Made by a program: the position numbers and the translations under genes
Notes under the pieces: generated by a model
Databases searched by the model: none
The model's input: only the letters and a program-made list of their open reading frames with translations
What the model was told of the DNA's origin: nothing
Shown here: piece by piece, positions 8,498-15,881 of the stretch
How the letters are laid out: each line of letters opens with the position of its first letter
Position numbering within the stretch: position 1 is the stretch's first letter
From: an uncultured Acidimicrobiaceae bacterium
GTDB taxonomy: Bacteria > Actinomycetota > Acidimicrobiia > Acidimicrobiales > Microtrichaceae
DNA length: 17,844 bases
Assembly (NCBI GenBank): GCA_937868025.1
Contig: CALMLJ010000004.1
Coordinates: 1-17,844 of the forward strand
Direction of reading: 5' to 3'

Positions 8498-9238
8498 TCA
8501 GGAAGATTTCTCGGATTCGTCGGGAAACGGGGCCGGCGGGCGCCACGGCAGCCGGAGCTGGCCGAGCGCGATCATCCCGAGGTACGTCACCGCGAGGAAC
8601 GCCGAGAAGATGACGCTGATGGCGATCGCCCGCCCGTTCGACACCGGGTTCAACGCCACCGACTGCACGTCGTACAGCAGGTTGCGGGGGCTCGAGAGGA
8701 CGTCCCAGCTGTTGTAGCGCCCGAACCGGCCCAGGTAGATGCCGAAGCCACTCAGCATGATCACCCCGACCGACACGACCCACCCGATGCGACGGCTGAA
8801 CGAGGCGTTGACGATCAGCTGGACCATGCGCAGCGACACGAACCCCACGAGCAGGCCGGCGAGGCCCGTCGAGAACAGGATGAGCGCGTCGAACCAGAGC
8901 GGCGAGAACTCGTTCTTCCGCAGGTGGATGACATCGGTGATGACGTAGGGGGCGTTCGGGAAGAACAGCAGCCACCCGAACAGTGGCCACAGGAGGCTCC
9001 GGCGCGACCAGTGCCGACGCCAGCCGAGCTCGGCGACGAACGCGAAGCCGAGGGGGATCCAGGCCAGGAACAGGTTCCACAAGAGGAATCGGTACCCGAG
9101 CCCGTCCCCCAGTCGTGCCCGCAGCGCGAGGAGGGCGACCGGGAACGCCGAGGTCGCCGACAGGGTGACGGCCATCGCCAGGCGTGACTTCGCCTCGTCG
9201 GTCCGCAACCAGTCGACGAGGGGCGACACCGATTCCAC
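8498..9238 (-). CDS. DUF1361 integral membrane protein (246 aa)
   Basis: This polytopic membrane protein has about six or seven hydrophobic segments. It carries the DUF1361 landmarks FFPNAPYVITDVIHL (between the third and fourth segments) and GRFGRYNSWDV (after the fifth). The function of the family is unknown. The C-terminus (PFPDESEKSS) is polar and cytoplasmic-looking. I prefer the GTG at 9238 (MESVSPLVDWLRT). It is preceded by TACCGT with a 7-nt gap, as in other starts in this window, and the 14 extra residues from the ATG at 9280 look non-homologous; the longer form (260 aa) remains possible. It is divergent from menG. Nothing links it to quinone synthesis beyond position. Confidence 0.87.
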   Translation of the reverse strand: MESVSPLVDWLRTDEAKSRLAMAVTLSATSAFPVALLALRARLGDGLGYRFLLWNLFLAWIPLGFAFVAELGWRRHWSRRSLLWPLFGWLLFFPNAPYVITDVIHLRKNEFSPLWFDALILFSTGLAGLLVGFVSLRMVQLIVNASFSRRIGWVVSVGVIMLSGFGIYLGRFGRYNSWDVLSSPRNLLYDVQSVALNPVSNGRAIAISVIFSAFLAVTYLGMIALGQLRLPWRPPAPFPDESEKSS

Positions 9239-9245
9239 CGGCCCC

Positions 9246-9251
9246 ACGGTA
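9246..9251 (-). promoter_or_regulatory. Putative -10 element (TACCGT) for DUF1361 gene
   Basis: A TANNNT hexamer on the minus strand lies 7 nt before the GTG at 9238, as expected for a leaderless actinobacterial transcript. No clear -35 is visible. Confidence 0.35.
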
Positions 9252-9279
9252 CCGGTGCAGGGCCGTCGCACCGAGGCCA

Positions 9280-9285
9280 TAGGCT
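9280..9285 (+). promoter_or_regulatory. Putative -10 element (TAGGCT) for menG-menF, leaderless
   Basis: TAGGCT lies exactly 6 nt before the GTG start at 9292. No Shine-Dalgarno precedes that start. This is the geometry of a leaderless mRNA whose first base is the start codon. No recognisable -35 is present. Confidence 0.45.
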
Positions 9286-9291
9286 CACAGC

Positions 9292-10008
9292 GTGACTCCC
9301 CCAGCGTCCCCCACCGCCGATCCGGCCCTCCCGCAGGGCGAGGCCAAGATCGCCGCCGTCCGGTCGATGTTCGACACGATCGCGCCGCGGTACGACCTCG
9401 TGAACCGCCTCATGACGTTCCGGATGGACGTGGGGTGGCGCCAGCGGGCCGTGTCGTCGCTCGGCCTCGTGCCCGGCTCGGTCGTGGCCGACCTGGCGTG
9501 CGGCACCGGCGACTTCTGCTTCGAGCTCCAGCGCAAGGGGATGGTCCCGCTCGGGTTCGACCTCAGCTTCGGGATGCTGGCCGCCGCTCCTCGCAACTTC
9601 CCCCGGGCGCAGGCCGACGTGCTGCGTCTGCCGCTGGCCGACGGTGTGCTCGACGGCGTCACGTGCGGCTTCGCGCTGCGGAACCTGGTCGAGCTCGACG
9701 GGTTCTTCGCCGAGCTGGCCCGTGTGGTCCGCCCCGGCGGCCGCATCGCGCTCCTCGACGTGGCACAGCCGCCCAACCCGCTCCTCCGCTTCGGGCACGG
9801 CATCTACTTCGGCAAGGTCGTGCCGCTGGTCGGTGGGCTCCTGTCGGACAAGCAGGCCTACGCCTACCTCCCCAAGTCGGTCGCGTACCTGCCCGAGCCC
9901 GAGGAGATGGTGTCGTCGCTGCGGCGCCACGGCTTCGCCGACGCGCGGCGGTCGCTCTTCACCGTCGGCATCAGCCAGCTGTTCAGCGGGACCCGGGACC
10001 GCACCTGA
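9292..10008 (+). CDS. menG: Demethylmenaquinone methyltransferase MenG/UbiE (238 aa)
   Basis: This SAM-dependent class I methyltransferase of the UbiE family converts demethylmenaquinone to menaquinone, the last pathway step, at the membrane surface. The family signature VRSMFDTIAPRYDLVNRLMT is at about residues 23-42. The SAM-binding glycine motif VADLACGTGDF follows at about 65-75, and GFALRNLVELDGFF at about 124-137 matches the UbiE block. The length is typical. The start is GTG 9292, just after a TAGGCT -10-like hexamer and with no ribosome-binding site. The stop TGA overlaps the menF start by one base (TGATG), so both genes form one operon. The rest of the cluster supports menaquinone rather than ubiquinone as the product. 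Confidence 0.95.
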   Translation: MTPPASPTADPALPQGEAKIAAVRSMFDTIAPRYDLVNRLMTFRMDVGWRQRAVSSLGLVPGSVVADLACGTGDFCFELQRKGMVPLGFDLSFGMLAAAPRNFPRAQADVLRLPLADGVLDGVTCGFALRNLVELDGFFAELARVVRPGGRIALLDVAQPPNPLLRFGHGIYFGKVVPLVGGLLSDKQAYAYLPKSVAYLPEPEEMVSSLRRHGFADARRSLFTVGISQLFSGTRDRT

Positions 10009-11231
10009 TGGAGGCGACCAGTCGGCGGGCCAACGGTCGTCCCGACGCCCCGGGCCTGCCGACGACCATGTTCCTCTCACCGCGCCGCGAGCTGCGGGGG
10101 TGGGGCGAGGCATTCCGCATCGAGGTCCCGGCGCCGTGGGTCGAGCACCTCGACGTCGTGACCGCCGCGCTCGCCGCCGTTGCTCCCGGTGCCGCCTCCG
10201 ACGTCGGCGACCGCCCCGCCTCCGGCCCGGTCGCGTTTGCCGCGCTACCCTTCGACCGCGACGCCGCAGCGACCTTCGTCGTCCCTGCACTCGTGCACGT
10301 GTCGACGGCCGAGGGCACTCACTGGGTCACGGAGATCGCTTCCCCACCCGTTGTGTCCCGCGAACGCGTGCAGAACGAATCGCTTCGCGGGACAGAACCG
10401 GTGGCGGGGCCGACGGAACTGTCGATCCGATCGACGATCAGTGCCGACGAGTGGTGCGACCTCGTCGAGGAGGCGACCAAGCGCATCGCCTCAGGCGACC
10501 TCCAGAAGGTCGTCCTGGCGCGTGAACTGGTCGTCACCGCCGACGCACCGTTCGACGCCCACGAGGTCGCACATCGTCTGGCGGCGGCACATCCCCACGC
10601 GTTCCGCTTCGACGTCGACGGGTTCGTGGGGGCGAGCCCCGAGCTGCTCGTGTCGCGCTTCGGCGACGTCGTCCGCGCCCACCCCATGGCCGGCACGACC
10701 CCGCGCAGCGGCGATCCCGAGATCGACCAGCGCCAGGCCGCCGAGCTCCTGCATTCGGCCAAGAACCGCGCCGAGCACCAGATCACGATCGACATGGTGC
10801 TCGACACGTTGCTCGGCTGGTCGAGCTTCGTCGACGCCGCCCCGGCGCCCGCAGTCGTCGCCGCCGGCAGCGTCCAGCACCTCGCCACGCTCGTCGAGGG
10901 CCGGTTGAGCGAGCCGCCGGCATCGGTCCTCGAGCTGGTCGCCGCGCTGCACCCGACGCCCGCCGTCGGCGGGTTCCCCCGCGAGGCCGCCCTCGACCTG
11001 ATCGCCGAACTCGAACCCGACCCCCGCGGGCGCTACGCCGGCCCCGTCGGCTGGGTCGACGCCGCGGGCAACGGCGCCTGGGCCGTCGGTCTCCGCAGCG
11101 CGTCGATCGACGGAACGACCGCCCGCCTGTTCGCCGGGGTCGGGGTGGTCGCCGACAGCGACCCCCGCAGCGAACTCGCCGAGACGCAGGCCAAATTCGC
11201 CGCCACCCTCGGGTCGATCACACGGATCTGA
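10008..11231 (+). CDS. menF: Isochorismate synthase MenF (407 aa)
   Basis: This chorismate-binding enzyme converts chorismate to isochorismate, which commits it to the menaquinone branch. The N-terminal ~135 residues are variable. The catalytic domain carries LQKVVLARE (Lys167, matching the general base of EntC/MenF), GASPELLVSR (Glu212, matching the general acid), MAGTTPRSGD, KNRAEHQITIDMVLD, LHPTPAVGG, GRYAGPVGW and the C-terminal VADSDPRSELAETQAK, all Mg2+/substrate-site blocks of the family. The set of motifs fits isochorismate synthase better than anthranilate or aminodeoxychorismate synthase. The ATG at 10008 overlaps the menG stop; longer upstream frames are shadows of menG. The stop overlaps the convergent menD gene by 14 bp. 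A salicylate/siderophore role is less likely given the men neighbours. Confidence 0.94.
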   Translation: MEATSRRANGRPDAPGLPTTMFLSPRRELRGWGEAFRIEVPAPWVEHLDVVTAALAAVAPGAASDVGDRPASGPVAFAALPFDRDAAATFVVPALVHVSTAEGTHWVTEIASPPVVSRERVQNESLRGTEPVAGPTELSIRSTISADEWCDLVEEATKRIASGDLQKVVLARELVVTADAPFDAHEVAHRLAAAHPHAFRFDVDGFVGASPELLVSRFGDVVRAHPMAGTTPRSGDPEIDQRQAAELLHSAKNRAEHQITIDMVLDTLLGWSSFVDAAPAPAVVAAGSVQHLATLVEGRLSEPPASVLELVAALHPTPAVGGFPREAALDLIAELEPDPRGRYAGPVGWVDAAGNGAWAVGLRSASIDGTTARLFAGVGVVADSDPRSELAETQAKFAATLGSITRI

Positions 11232-12969
11232 GCGCCTCGGCGACCGCAGCGTTGATGGCGGTGTGGTCGACGACATTGCGCCGACGCTCACTCCGGGCGA
11301 ACACGACCAGCGGCCGAGGGAACGCCACCCACTTCTCGAGGGCAGCGACGATGTCGTCGTGCCGGTACGTCCGCACGAAATCGAGGCCGTGCGCCCGGGC
11401 CAACGACTCGAGATCGACGGCATGGGGCGTGCCGAAGAGCTGTTCGAACCGCTCGTGGTCGAGTTCCGTCCCTTGGGGAAGGAACGAGAAGATGCCGCCG
11501 CCGTCGTTGTCGATCACCACGATGCACAGCGGCACCTCGCGTCGACCCATGCCGAGCAGCCCATTGGTGTCATGGACGAAGGCGACGTCACCGATCACCA
11601 GCACGGTCGGTTTGCCACTCCCGAGCGCAACCCCGACTGCCGTCGAGGTGACCCCGTCGATGCCGTTGGCCCCGCGGTTCGAGTACACGGCGATGTCGCC
11701 CCGCCGGTCGCCGTACCACTCGAGATCACGCACCGGCATCGAGGACGACACGACGAGATTGCCACCGGGCGGCACCTTGGTGAGCGCCGTGTTGGTGACG
11801 AGCGGCTCGCCCGCCCGCTCCTCGATGATGGCCCGCCGCGCCGAGCGTTCGGCGTCGTACCACCGGCTGGTCCACTCCTCCGGCGCCGGGGCGGGCGAGG
11901 CCTGGGCGAGCTGATCGCACACCAGGAGGATGTCGGCGACGAGCCGTTCGCCGACCACGTGATCGGGATCGGGGATGACGCCCCACCGGTCGAGCCCGAC
12001 GTGCGTTGCACCCGACGCGGCCAACCACTCGTTGGTGACACGCGACGCCAGCAGCCCACCGATGCGCAACACGAACTCCGGGCGCAGCTCCGCGGCCAAC
12101 TCGTCGACGCGCAGCATCGAGTCGAACGCCGTGACGGCGCGTTCGTCGCCGCGCAGACCCGACAGGTGGTCGGCCAGGATCGGCCAGCCGGTGACGACGG
12201 CAAGCGTGTGGATCGCCTCGCGGTCACCGTCCTCGACCACGGCCCGATCGCCGGCGACGATCACGCCGCGCGTCCCCGACATGGCCCGGGCGAGCTGCCC
12301 GAGCTGCTCGTCGAGGAGGCCCCACAGCGCCGGCACCGACGGTTCGAGGTCGAGCGGATCGGGCAGTTGGCCGAGCGGTCCGAGGAGTGGCTCGCGAAAC
12401 GCGAGGTTCAGATGAACGGGCCCGGGCGGGTGACCGAGCGTCGCCCCCATCGCCGCTCCGAACGCGTCGGCGGCCAGATGCCGCCACGCCTGCCGGAAGT
12501 CGTCGGACGGCGGGCCGGGCTCGACGAACCAGCGGACGGCCTCGCCGAAGATGCGGGTCTGGTCGATCGTCTGGGGGGCGTGGACGCCCTGGAGCTCAGG
12601 AGGCCGATCGGCACTGCACACCAACATCGGCACACACGCCTGGTGCGCCTCCACGACGGCGGCGTGCAGTTCGGCGACGGCGGTGCCGCTCGTCGTGACC
12701 AACAGGGCCGGAACCCGGGTGGCGAGCCCGATGCCGAGCGCCATGAACGAGGCCGAGCGCTCGTCGTGGTGCACATGGGTGCGCAACCCGGGGTGGTTCG
12801 CGCACGCCAACGCCAGCGGGGTCGAGCGGGAGCCCGGTGACACGACGGCGTGGCGCACGCCATGCCGGACCCACTGGTCGACGAGGGTCGCGCAGAAGGT
12901 GATCCCGGCGTTGTCGGCGGCCGGTTCTCCCGCATCGGAAACGTCAGGGGCGGGGGTGTCGGGAACCAT
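11218..12969 (-). CDS. menD: SEPHCHC synthase MenD (583 aa)
   Basis: This thiamine-diphosphate enzyme joins 2-oxoglutarate to isochorismate, giving 2-succinyl-5-enolpyruvyl-6-hydroxy-3-cyclohexene-1-carboxylate. Visible blocks are VVSPGSRSTPLALA (42-55), HHDERSASF with the conserved Glu70 expected to activate the cofactor, TSGTAVAELHAAVVEAHQ, and CSADRPPELQ. Further on are SNRGANGIDG, the ThDP/Mg site GDVAFVHDTNGLL (from about residue 460), and VVIDNDGGGIFSFLPQ. The length is typical. An N-terminal ~20-residue acidic/Pro-rich extension precedes the fold. ATG 12969 has TAGGCT 7 nt upstream and no Shine-Dalgarno, suggesting a leaderless transcript. It is divergent from menH (32 bp) and convergent on menF (14-bp overlap). 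Confidence 0.96.
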   Translation of the reverse strand: MVPDTPAPDVSDAGEPAADNAGITFCATLVDQWVRHGVRHAVVSPGSRSTPLALACANHPGLRTHVHHDERSASFMALGIGLATRVPALLVTTSGTAVAELHAAVVEAHQACVPMLVCSADRPPELQGVHAPQTIDQTRIFGEAVRWFVEPGPPSDDFRQAWRHLAADAFGAAMGATLGHPPGPVHLNLAFREPLLGPLGQLPDPLDLEPSVPALWGLLDEQLGQLARAMSGTRGVIVAGDRAVVEDGDREAIHTLAVVTGWPILADHLSGLRGDERAVTAFDSMLRVDELAAELRPEFVLRIGGLLASRVTNEWLAASGATHVGLDRWGVIPDPDHVVGERLVADILLVCDQLAQASPAPAPEEWTSRWYDAERSARRAIIEERAGEPLVTNTALTKVPPGGNLVVSSSMPVRDLEWYGDRRGDIAVYSNRGANGIDGVTSTAVGVALGSGKPTVLVIGDVAFVHDTNGLLGMGRREVPLCIVVIDNDGGGIFSFLPQGTELDHERFEQLFGTPHAVDLESLARAHGLDFVRTYRHDDIVAALEKWVAFPRPLVVFARSERRRNVVDHTAINAAVAEALRSV

Positions 12970-12976
12970 TCCGGGC

Positions 12977-12982
12977 AGCCTA
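12977..12982 (-). promoter_or_regulatory. Putative -10 element (TAGGCT) for menD, leaderless
   Basis: On the minus strand TAGGCT is 7 nt from the menD ATG. It is the same hexamer found before menG. The -35 position would fall at the first codons of menH and shows no consensus. Confidence 0.45.
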
Positions 12983-12986
12983 CGGC

Positions 12987-12992
12987 TACGGT
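12987..12992 (+). promoter_or_regulatory. Putative -10 element (TACGGT) for menH
   Basis: TACGGT lies 9 nt before the menH ATG at 13002, and a second TACGGC lies 6 bp further up. The element is only 4 bp from the menD -10, so the two divergent promoters overlap. Confidence 0.35.
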
Positions 12993-13001
12993 CTCCCGGC
13001 G

Positions 13002-13733
13002 ATGAGCAGCCCCTCCCCCGTCGTCCTGTTGCACGGTTTCGGTCAGAACGGCCGGTGTTGGGGTCGCCTCGGCGAATCGCTCGCCACGCTGGGCGAGGTC
13101 GCTGCGCTCGACCTCCCCGGTCACGGCGCCGCCGGCGCGGTGCACGCCGATCTCTGGACGACCGCCGACCTCGTTGCCGAGGCCATCGACCCGGAGCGAC
13201 CCGCGGCCGTGGTCGGCTACTCGATGGGTGGCCGCATCGCGCTCCACACGGCGCTGGCCCACCCCGAGCGGGTCGGGCGACTGGTGCTGATCAGCGCGAC
13301 GGCCGGCATCGACGACGATGCCGAACGCGAGGCTCGCCGAGCGTCGGACAACGCGCTGGCGACGCACATCGAAGCGATCGGCGTCGACGCCTTCGTCGAG
13401 GAGTGGCTGGCACTGCCGCTGTTCGCCGGCCTCCCCGCCCACGGCCGCTACGTCGCCGAACGACGCACGAACTCGGCCCGGGGCCTCGCCTCCTCGCTGC
13501 GCCTCGCCGGGACGGGTACGCAGGAACCACTGTGGCCACGCCTCGGTGAACTCACGATGCCGGTGCTCGTGATCGCCGGTCAGGACGACACCAAGTTCGC
13601 CGCGCTCGCCGAGCGACTGGCGGCCGGCATCGGCGGCCACGCGACCCTGGCGATCGTCGGAGGTGCGGGCCACACCGTGCACCTCGAGCAGCCCCAGCTC
13701 ACCGCCGACCTGATCTCGGCCTGGCTCGCCTAA
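13002..13733 (+). CDS. menH: SHCHC synthase MenH, alpha/beta hydrolase fold (243 aa)
   Basis: MenH eliminates pyruvate from SEPHCHC to give 2-succinyl-6-hydroxy-2,4-cyclohexadiene-1-carboxylate. The alpha/beta-hydrolase features are VVLLHGFGQNGRCWG (oxyanion region, 7-21), DLPGHG, the nucleophile elbow GYSMGGR with Ser74, GQDDTKF with Asp196 (aligning with the GERDSKF-type motif of MenH), and GAGHTVHLEQP with His224. The triad is complete and the length is typical of MenH. A generic hydrolase would be possible without context, but the DxKF motif and the head-to-head position with menD make MenH likely. The start ATG has no clear Shine-Dalgarno. A long hairpin follows the stop. Confidence 0.9.
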   Translation: MSSPSPVVLLHGFGQNGRCWGRLGESLATLGEVAALDLPGHGAAGAVHADLWTTADLVAEAIDPERPAAVVGYSMGGRIALHTALAHPERVGRLVLISATAGIDDDAEREARRASDNALATHIEAIGVDAFVEEWLALPLFAGLPAHGRYVAERRTNSARGLASSLRLAGTGTQEPLWPRLGELTMPVLVIAGQDDTKFAALAERLAAGIGGHATLAIVGGAGHTVHLEQPQLTADLISAWLA

Positions 13734-13738
13734 CACCT

Positions 13739-13794
13739 GGGGTTTTGTAGTGCGAGGAGCGACGCTGGCGTCGCTCCTCGCAGCACAAAACCCC
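13739..13794. terminator. Long inverted repeat, probable bidirectional terminator between menH and menA
   Basis: Two 26-bp arms (13739-13764 and 13769-13794) match at 24 of 26 positions around a CTGG loop. The arms run from GGGGTTTTGT at the outside to GGAGCGACG at the loop. The element lies 5 bp after the menH stop and 11 bp before the menA stop, in a convergent gap, and works on either strand. There is no U-tract after the stem; the T-run is inside it. It may therefore act as an atypical terminator or be a dispersed repeat element. Confidence 0.75.
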
Positions 13795-13805
13795 CTCCGC
13801 GCCGG

Positions 13806-14801
13806 TCAGATGTACGTGGAGATGATGAGGCCGGCGGTGAGGAGCGCGCCGAACACGAGCTGGACTCGTCCGGTGCCACCGAGCACCGGGATCAACGCCG
13901 GCCCCTGAGCGCCGCCGAGCACCGTCTTGATGGGGGTTCCCGCCACCATGATCGCGGCGAACGCGAGTGAGCCCACCGGCCGCCCACCGAGGCCGGCTAC
14001 GAACGGCAGGATCAGGAACGGGAGCGTCAGCAGCACGCAGTAGAGGATCCGAGTGCGCTGGTCGCCGAGCTTCACCGCGAGCGTGCGCTTGCCCGAGATC
14101 GTGTCCCCGGGGATGTCACGCAGGTTGTTCACGACGAGCATCGCGGTCGCGAGGCAGCCCACCATCACCGAGCAGCCGATGGACAGGGCCCACGCTCCCC
14201 CGGTCATCAGTGAGAACGGGTGGCGTTCGAGCTGCACGTAGGTCGAGCCGACGGTGGCGACGACACCGAAGAACACGAACACGAACGCCTCACCGAGACC
14301 GAGATAGCCGTAGGGCTTCGGCCCTCCCGTGTAGAAGTAGCCCGCAGCGACGGCGGCGATCCCAACGGGGATCAGTTCCCAGCCGACGAACCAGGCGAGG
14401 ATCGCACCGGCCACGCCGGCGACCCCGAATGCCAGGATCATCGCCCGCTTGACCTCGGCGGGCGTGGCCAAGCCGTTCCCGACCAGCCGTGGCGGTCCGA
14501 CACGCTTGGACGGGTCGTCGGTCCCGCGCTTCCCGTCGCTGTAGTCGTTCGCGTAGTTGGTCGCGACCTGGAGCGCCAGCGCCACGATCATCGCGAGCAC
14601 GAACAGACCCCAGTTGATCGCGGCGAACCCGCGGGTCCAGATGTATTGCGGCGGCTCCGAGTCCATCACCGCCGCAGTGTCGGCGTAACCGAACGCGCAG
14701 GCCGTGCCGACGAACACGGGCACGACGGCGGCCGGCAACGTCCGTGGCCGGGCGCCGAGCACCCAGCGGTTCGGCTGCTTCGCGCCGACAGGAGCCGTCA
14801 C
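13806..14801 (-). CDS. menA: 1,4-dihydroxy-2-naphthoate polyprenyltransferase MenA (331 aa)
   Basis: This membrane UbiA-superfamily prenyltransferase attaches the polyprenyl chain to DHNA, with loss of CO2, giving demethylmenaquinone. It has about eight or nine hydrophobic segments. The two Asp-rich Mg-diphosphate motifs are present: NDYSDGKRGTDD (residues 85-96; Asp86/Asp89) and NNLRDIPGDTISGKRTLAV (225-243; Asp229/Asp233). An early GARPRTLPAAVVPV block is typical of MenA. A roughly 20-residue insert (about 38-58) follows the first helix and probably lies outside the membrane. The start GTG 14801 directly abuts the menB stop (TAG then GTG with no gap), so the two are translationally coupled as a menB-menA operon. 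The 3' end faces the long hairpin. Confidence 0.95.
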   Translation of the reverse strand: MTAPVGAKQPNRWVLGARPRTLPAAVVPVFVGTACAFGYADTAAVMDSEPPQYIWTRGFAAINWGLFVLAMIVALALQVATNYANDYSDGKRGTDDPSKRVGPPRLVGNGLATPAEVKRAMILAFGVAGVAGAILAWFVGWELIPVGIAAVAAGYFYTGGPKPYGYLGLGEAFVFVFFGVVATVGSTYVQLERHPFSLMTGGAWALSIGCSVMVGCLATAMLVVNNLRDIPGDTISGKRTLAVKLGDQRTRILYCVLLTLPFLILPFVAGLGGRPVGSLAFAAIMVAGTPIKTVLGGAQGPALIPVLGGTGRVQLVFGALLTAGLIISTYI

Positions 14802-15785
14802 CTACGGCCGCCGGGGGAAGCGGCTGAAGTCGGGCTTCTCCTTGTTCTTGTACGAGTCACGCCCGTACTGCGCCTCTTCGGTTTGGTAGAAGAGCAGCGT
14901 CGCGTCGCCGGCCAGCTGCTGGATGCCGGCGAGGCCGTCGTCGGCAGCGTTGCAACTGCCCTTGACCATACGGAGCGCCATCGGCGACATGTCGAGCATC
15001 TCGGTGCACCACTGCACCGTCTCCTCCTCGAGCGCCTCGAGCTCGACGACCTGGTTGACGAGGCCCATCTCGTAGGCGCGCACGGCGTCGTACTGCCGGC
15101 ACAGGAACCAGATCTCCCGCGCCCGCTTCTGGCCGATGTTGCGAGCCAGGAGGCCCGAGCCGTAGCCACCGTCGAAGCTGCCCACCTTGGGGCCGGTCTG
15201 GCCGAAGATGGCGTTGTCGGCGGCGATCGAGAGGTCGCAGACGACGTGGAGCACGTGGCCGCCGCCGATGGCGTAGCCGGCGACCATGGCCACGACGGGC
15301 TTGGGGGTGCGGCGGATCTGGATCTGCAGGTCCAACACGTTGAGCCGGCCGATGCCCTGCTGCGCCAGCTCGTCGTCGCCGATGTAGCCGTCGTTGCCGC
15401 GGATGCGCTGGTCGCCACCGGAGCAGAAGGCGTAGTCGCCCTGACCACACAGGATGATGACGCCGACACGGGGATCGTCACGGGCGATGTCGAAGGCCCG
15501 CGTGAGCTCCTGCAGGGTCTGCGGGCGGAACGCGTTGCGCACCTCGGGGCGGTTGATCGTGATCTTGGCGATGCCGCCGTTGGTGCCCTCGGGGAAGCCG
15601 ATCTCGTAGCGGATGTCGCGCCATTCGCCGACGTGGCCGGGGTGCGACGTGTCGGGCAGGGACTCCCACTCGAGCGCCGGCCGAATGCTGTTGCGCGTGG
15701 GGTCGTCGATCTTGCCGACGGGGCGGGCCGGGGTGACCGAACCCCCCAGGACGCGGGTCGGGCGTGGTGGCGGAGTCGTGCTCAT
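14802..15785 (-). CDS. menB: 1,4-dihydroxy-2-naphthoyl-CoA synthase MenB (327 aa)
   Basis: This crotonase-fold enzyme cyclises o-succinylbenzoyl-CoA to DHNA-CoA. Diagnostic blocks are [34 protein letters not shown] (oxyanion region), [25 protein letters not shown], and [18 protein letters not shown] with Gly198 and Asp205. The QTGP form resembles bicarbonate-dependent (type I) enzymes such as that of E. coli, whereas the mycobacterial enzyme has QTDADVGSFD. The N-terminal ~55 residues, rich in Pro and Thr, extend beyond the core. ATG 15785 is the likely start; longer frames run into the divergent menE promoter. A TAGGGT hexamer lies 10 nt upstream. The stop abuts menA. Confidence 0.96.
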   Translation of the reverse strand: MSTTPPPRPTRVLGGSVTPARPVGKIDDPTRNSIRPALEWESLPDTSHPGHVGEWRDIRYEIGFPEGTNGGIAKITINRPEVRNAFRPQTLQELTRAFDIARDDPRVGVIILCGQGDYAFCSGGDQRIRGNDGYIGDDELAQQGIGRLNVLDLQIQIRRTPKPVVAMVAGYAIGGGHVLHVVCDLSIAADNAIFGQTGPKVGSFDGGYGSGLLARNIGQKRAREIWFLCRQYDAVRAYEMGLVNQVVELEALEEETVQWCTEMLDMSPMALRMVKGSCNAADDGLAGIQQLAGDATLLFYQTEEAQYGRDSYKNKEKPDFSRFPRRP

Positions 15786-15795
15786 ACGGACCGCG

Positions 15796-15801
15796 ACCCT
15801 A
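15796..15801 (-). promoter_or_regulatory. Putative -10 element (TAGGGT) for menB-menA
   Basis: On the minus strand TAGGGT is 10 nt upstream of the menB ATG. TTGATC, 19 bp further upstream, is a weak -35 candidate with a long spacer. Confidence 0.35.
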
Positions 15802-15869
15802 CTGCCCGAATTCTGGCTCGGATCAATCGGTCGGCCGCACGGTTCGCTCCGGATTTCGAGACGGGGAAG

Positions 15870-15875
15870 TACCCT
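15870..15875 (+). promoter_or_regulatory. Putative -10 element (TACCCT) for menE, leaderless
   Basis: TACCCT lies 6 nt before the menE GTG at 15882. No Shine-Dalgarno precedes the start. The geometry matches menG. Confidence 0.42.
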
Positions 15876-15881
15876 CGCGCC

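Noticed and set aside
9165..10007. N-terminal extension of the MenF frame
   Set aside because: It overlaps menG out of frame and is Arg-rich; the ATG at 10008 gives a normal MenF length and couples to menG.
11263..12840. 525-codon plus-strand frame opposite menD
   Set aside because: Arg/His/Gly-rich shadow of a well-supported MenD gene.
14220..15881. Upstream half of the long plus-strand frame that ends as MenE
   Set aside because: It is antisense to menA and menB and has no family features; recognisable MenE sequence begins only at 15882.
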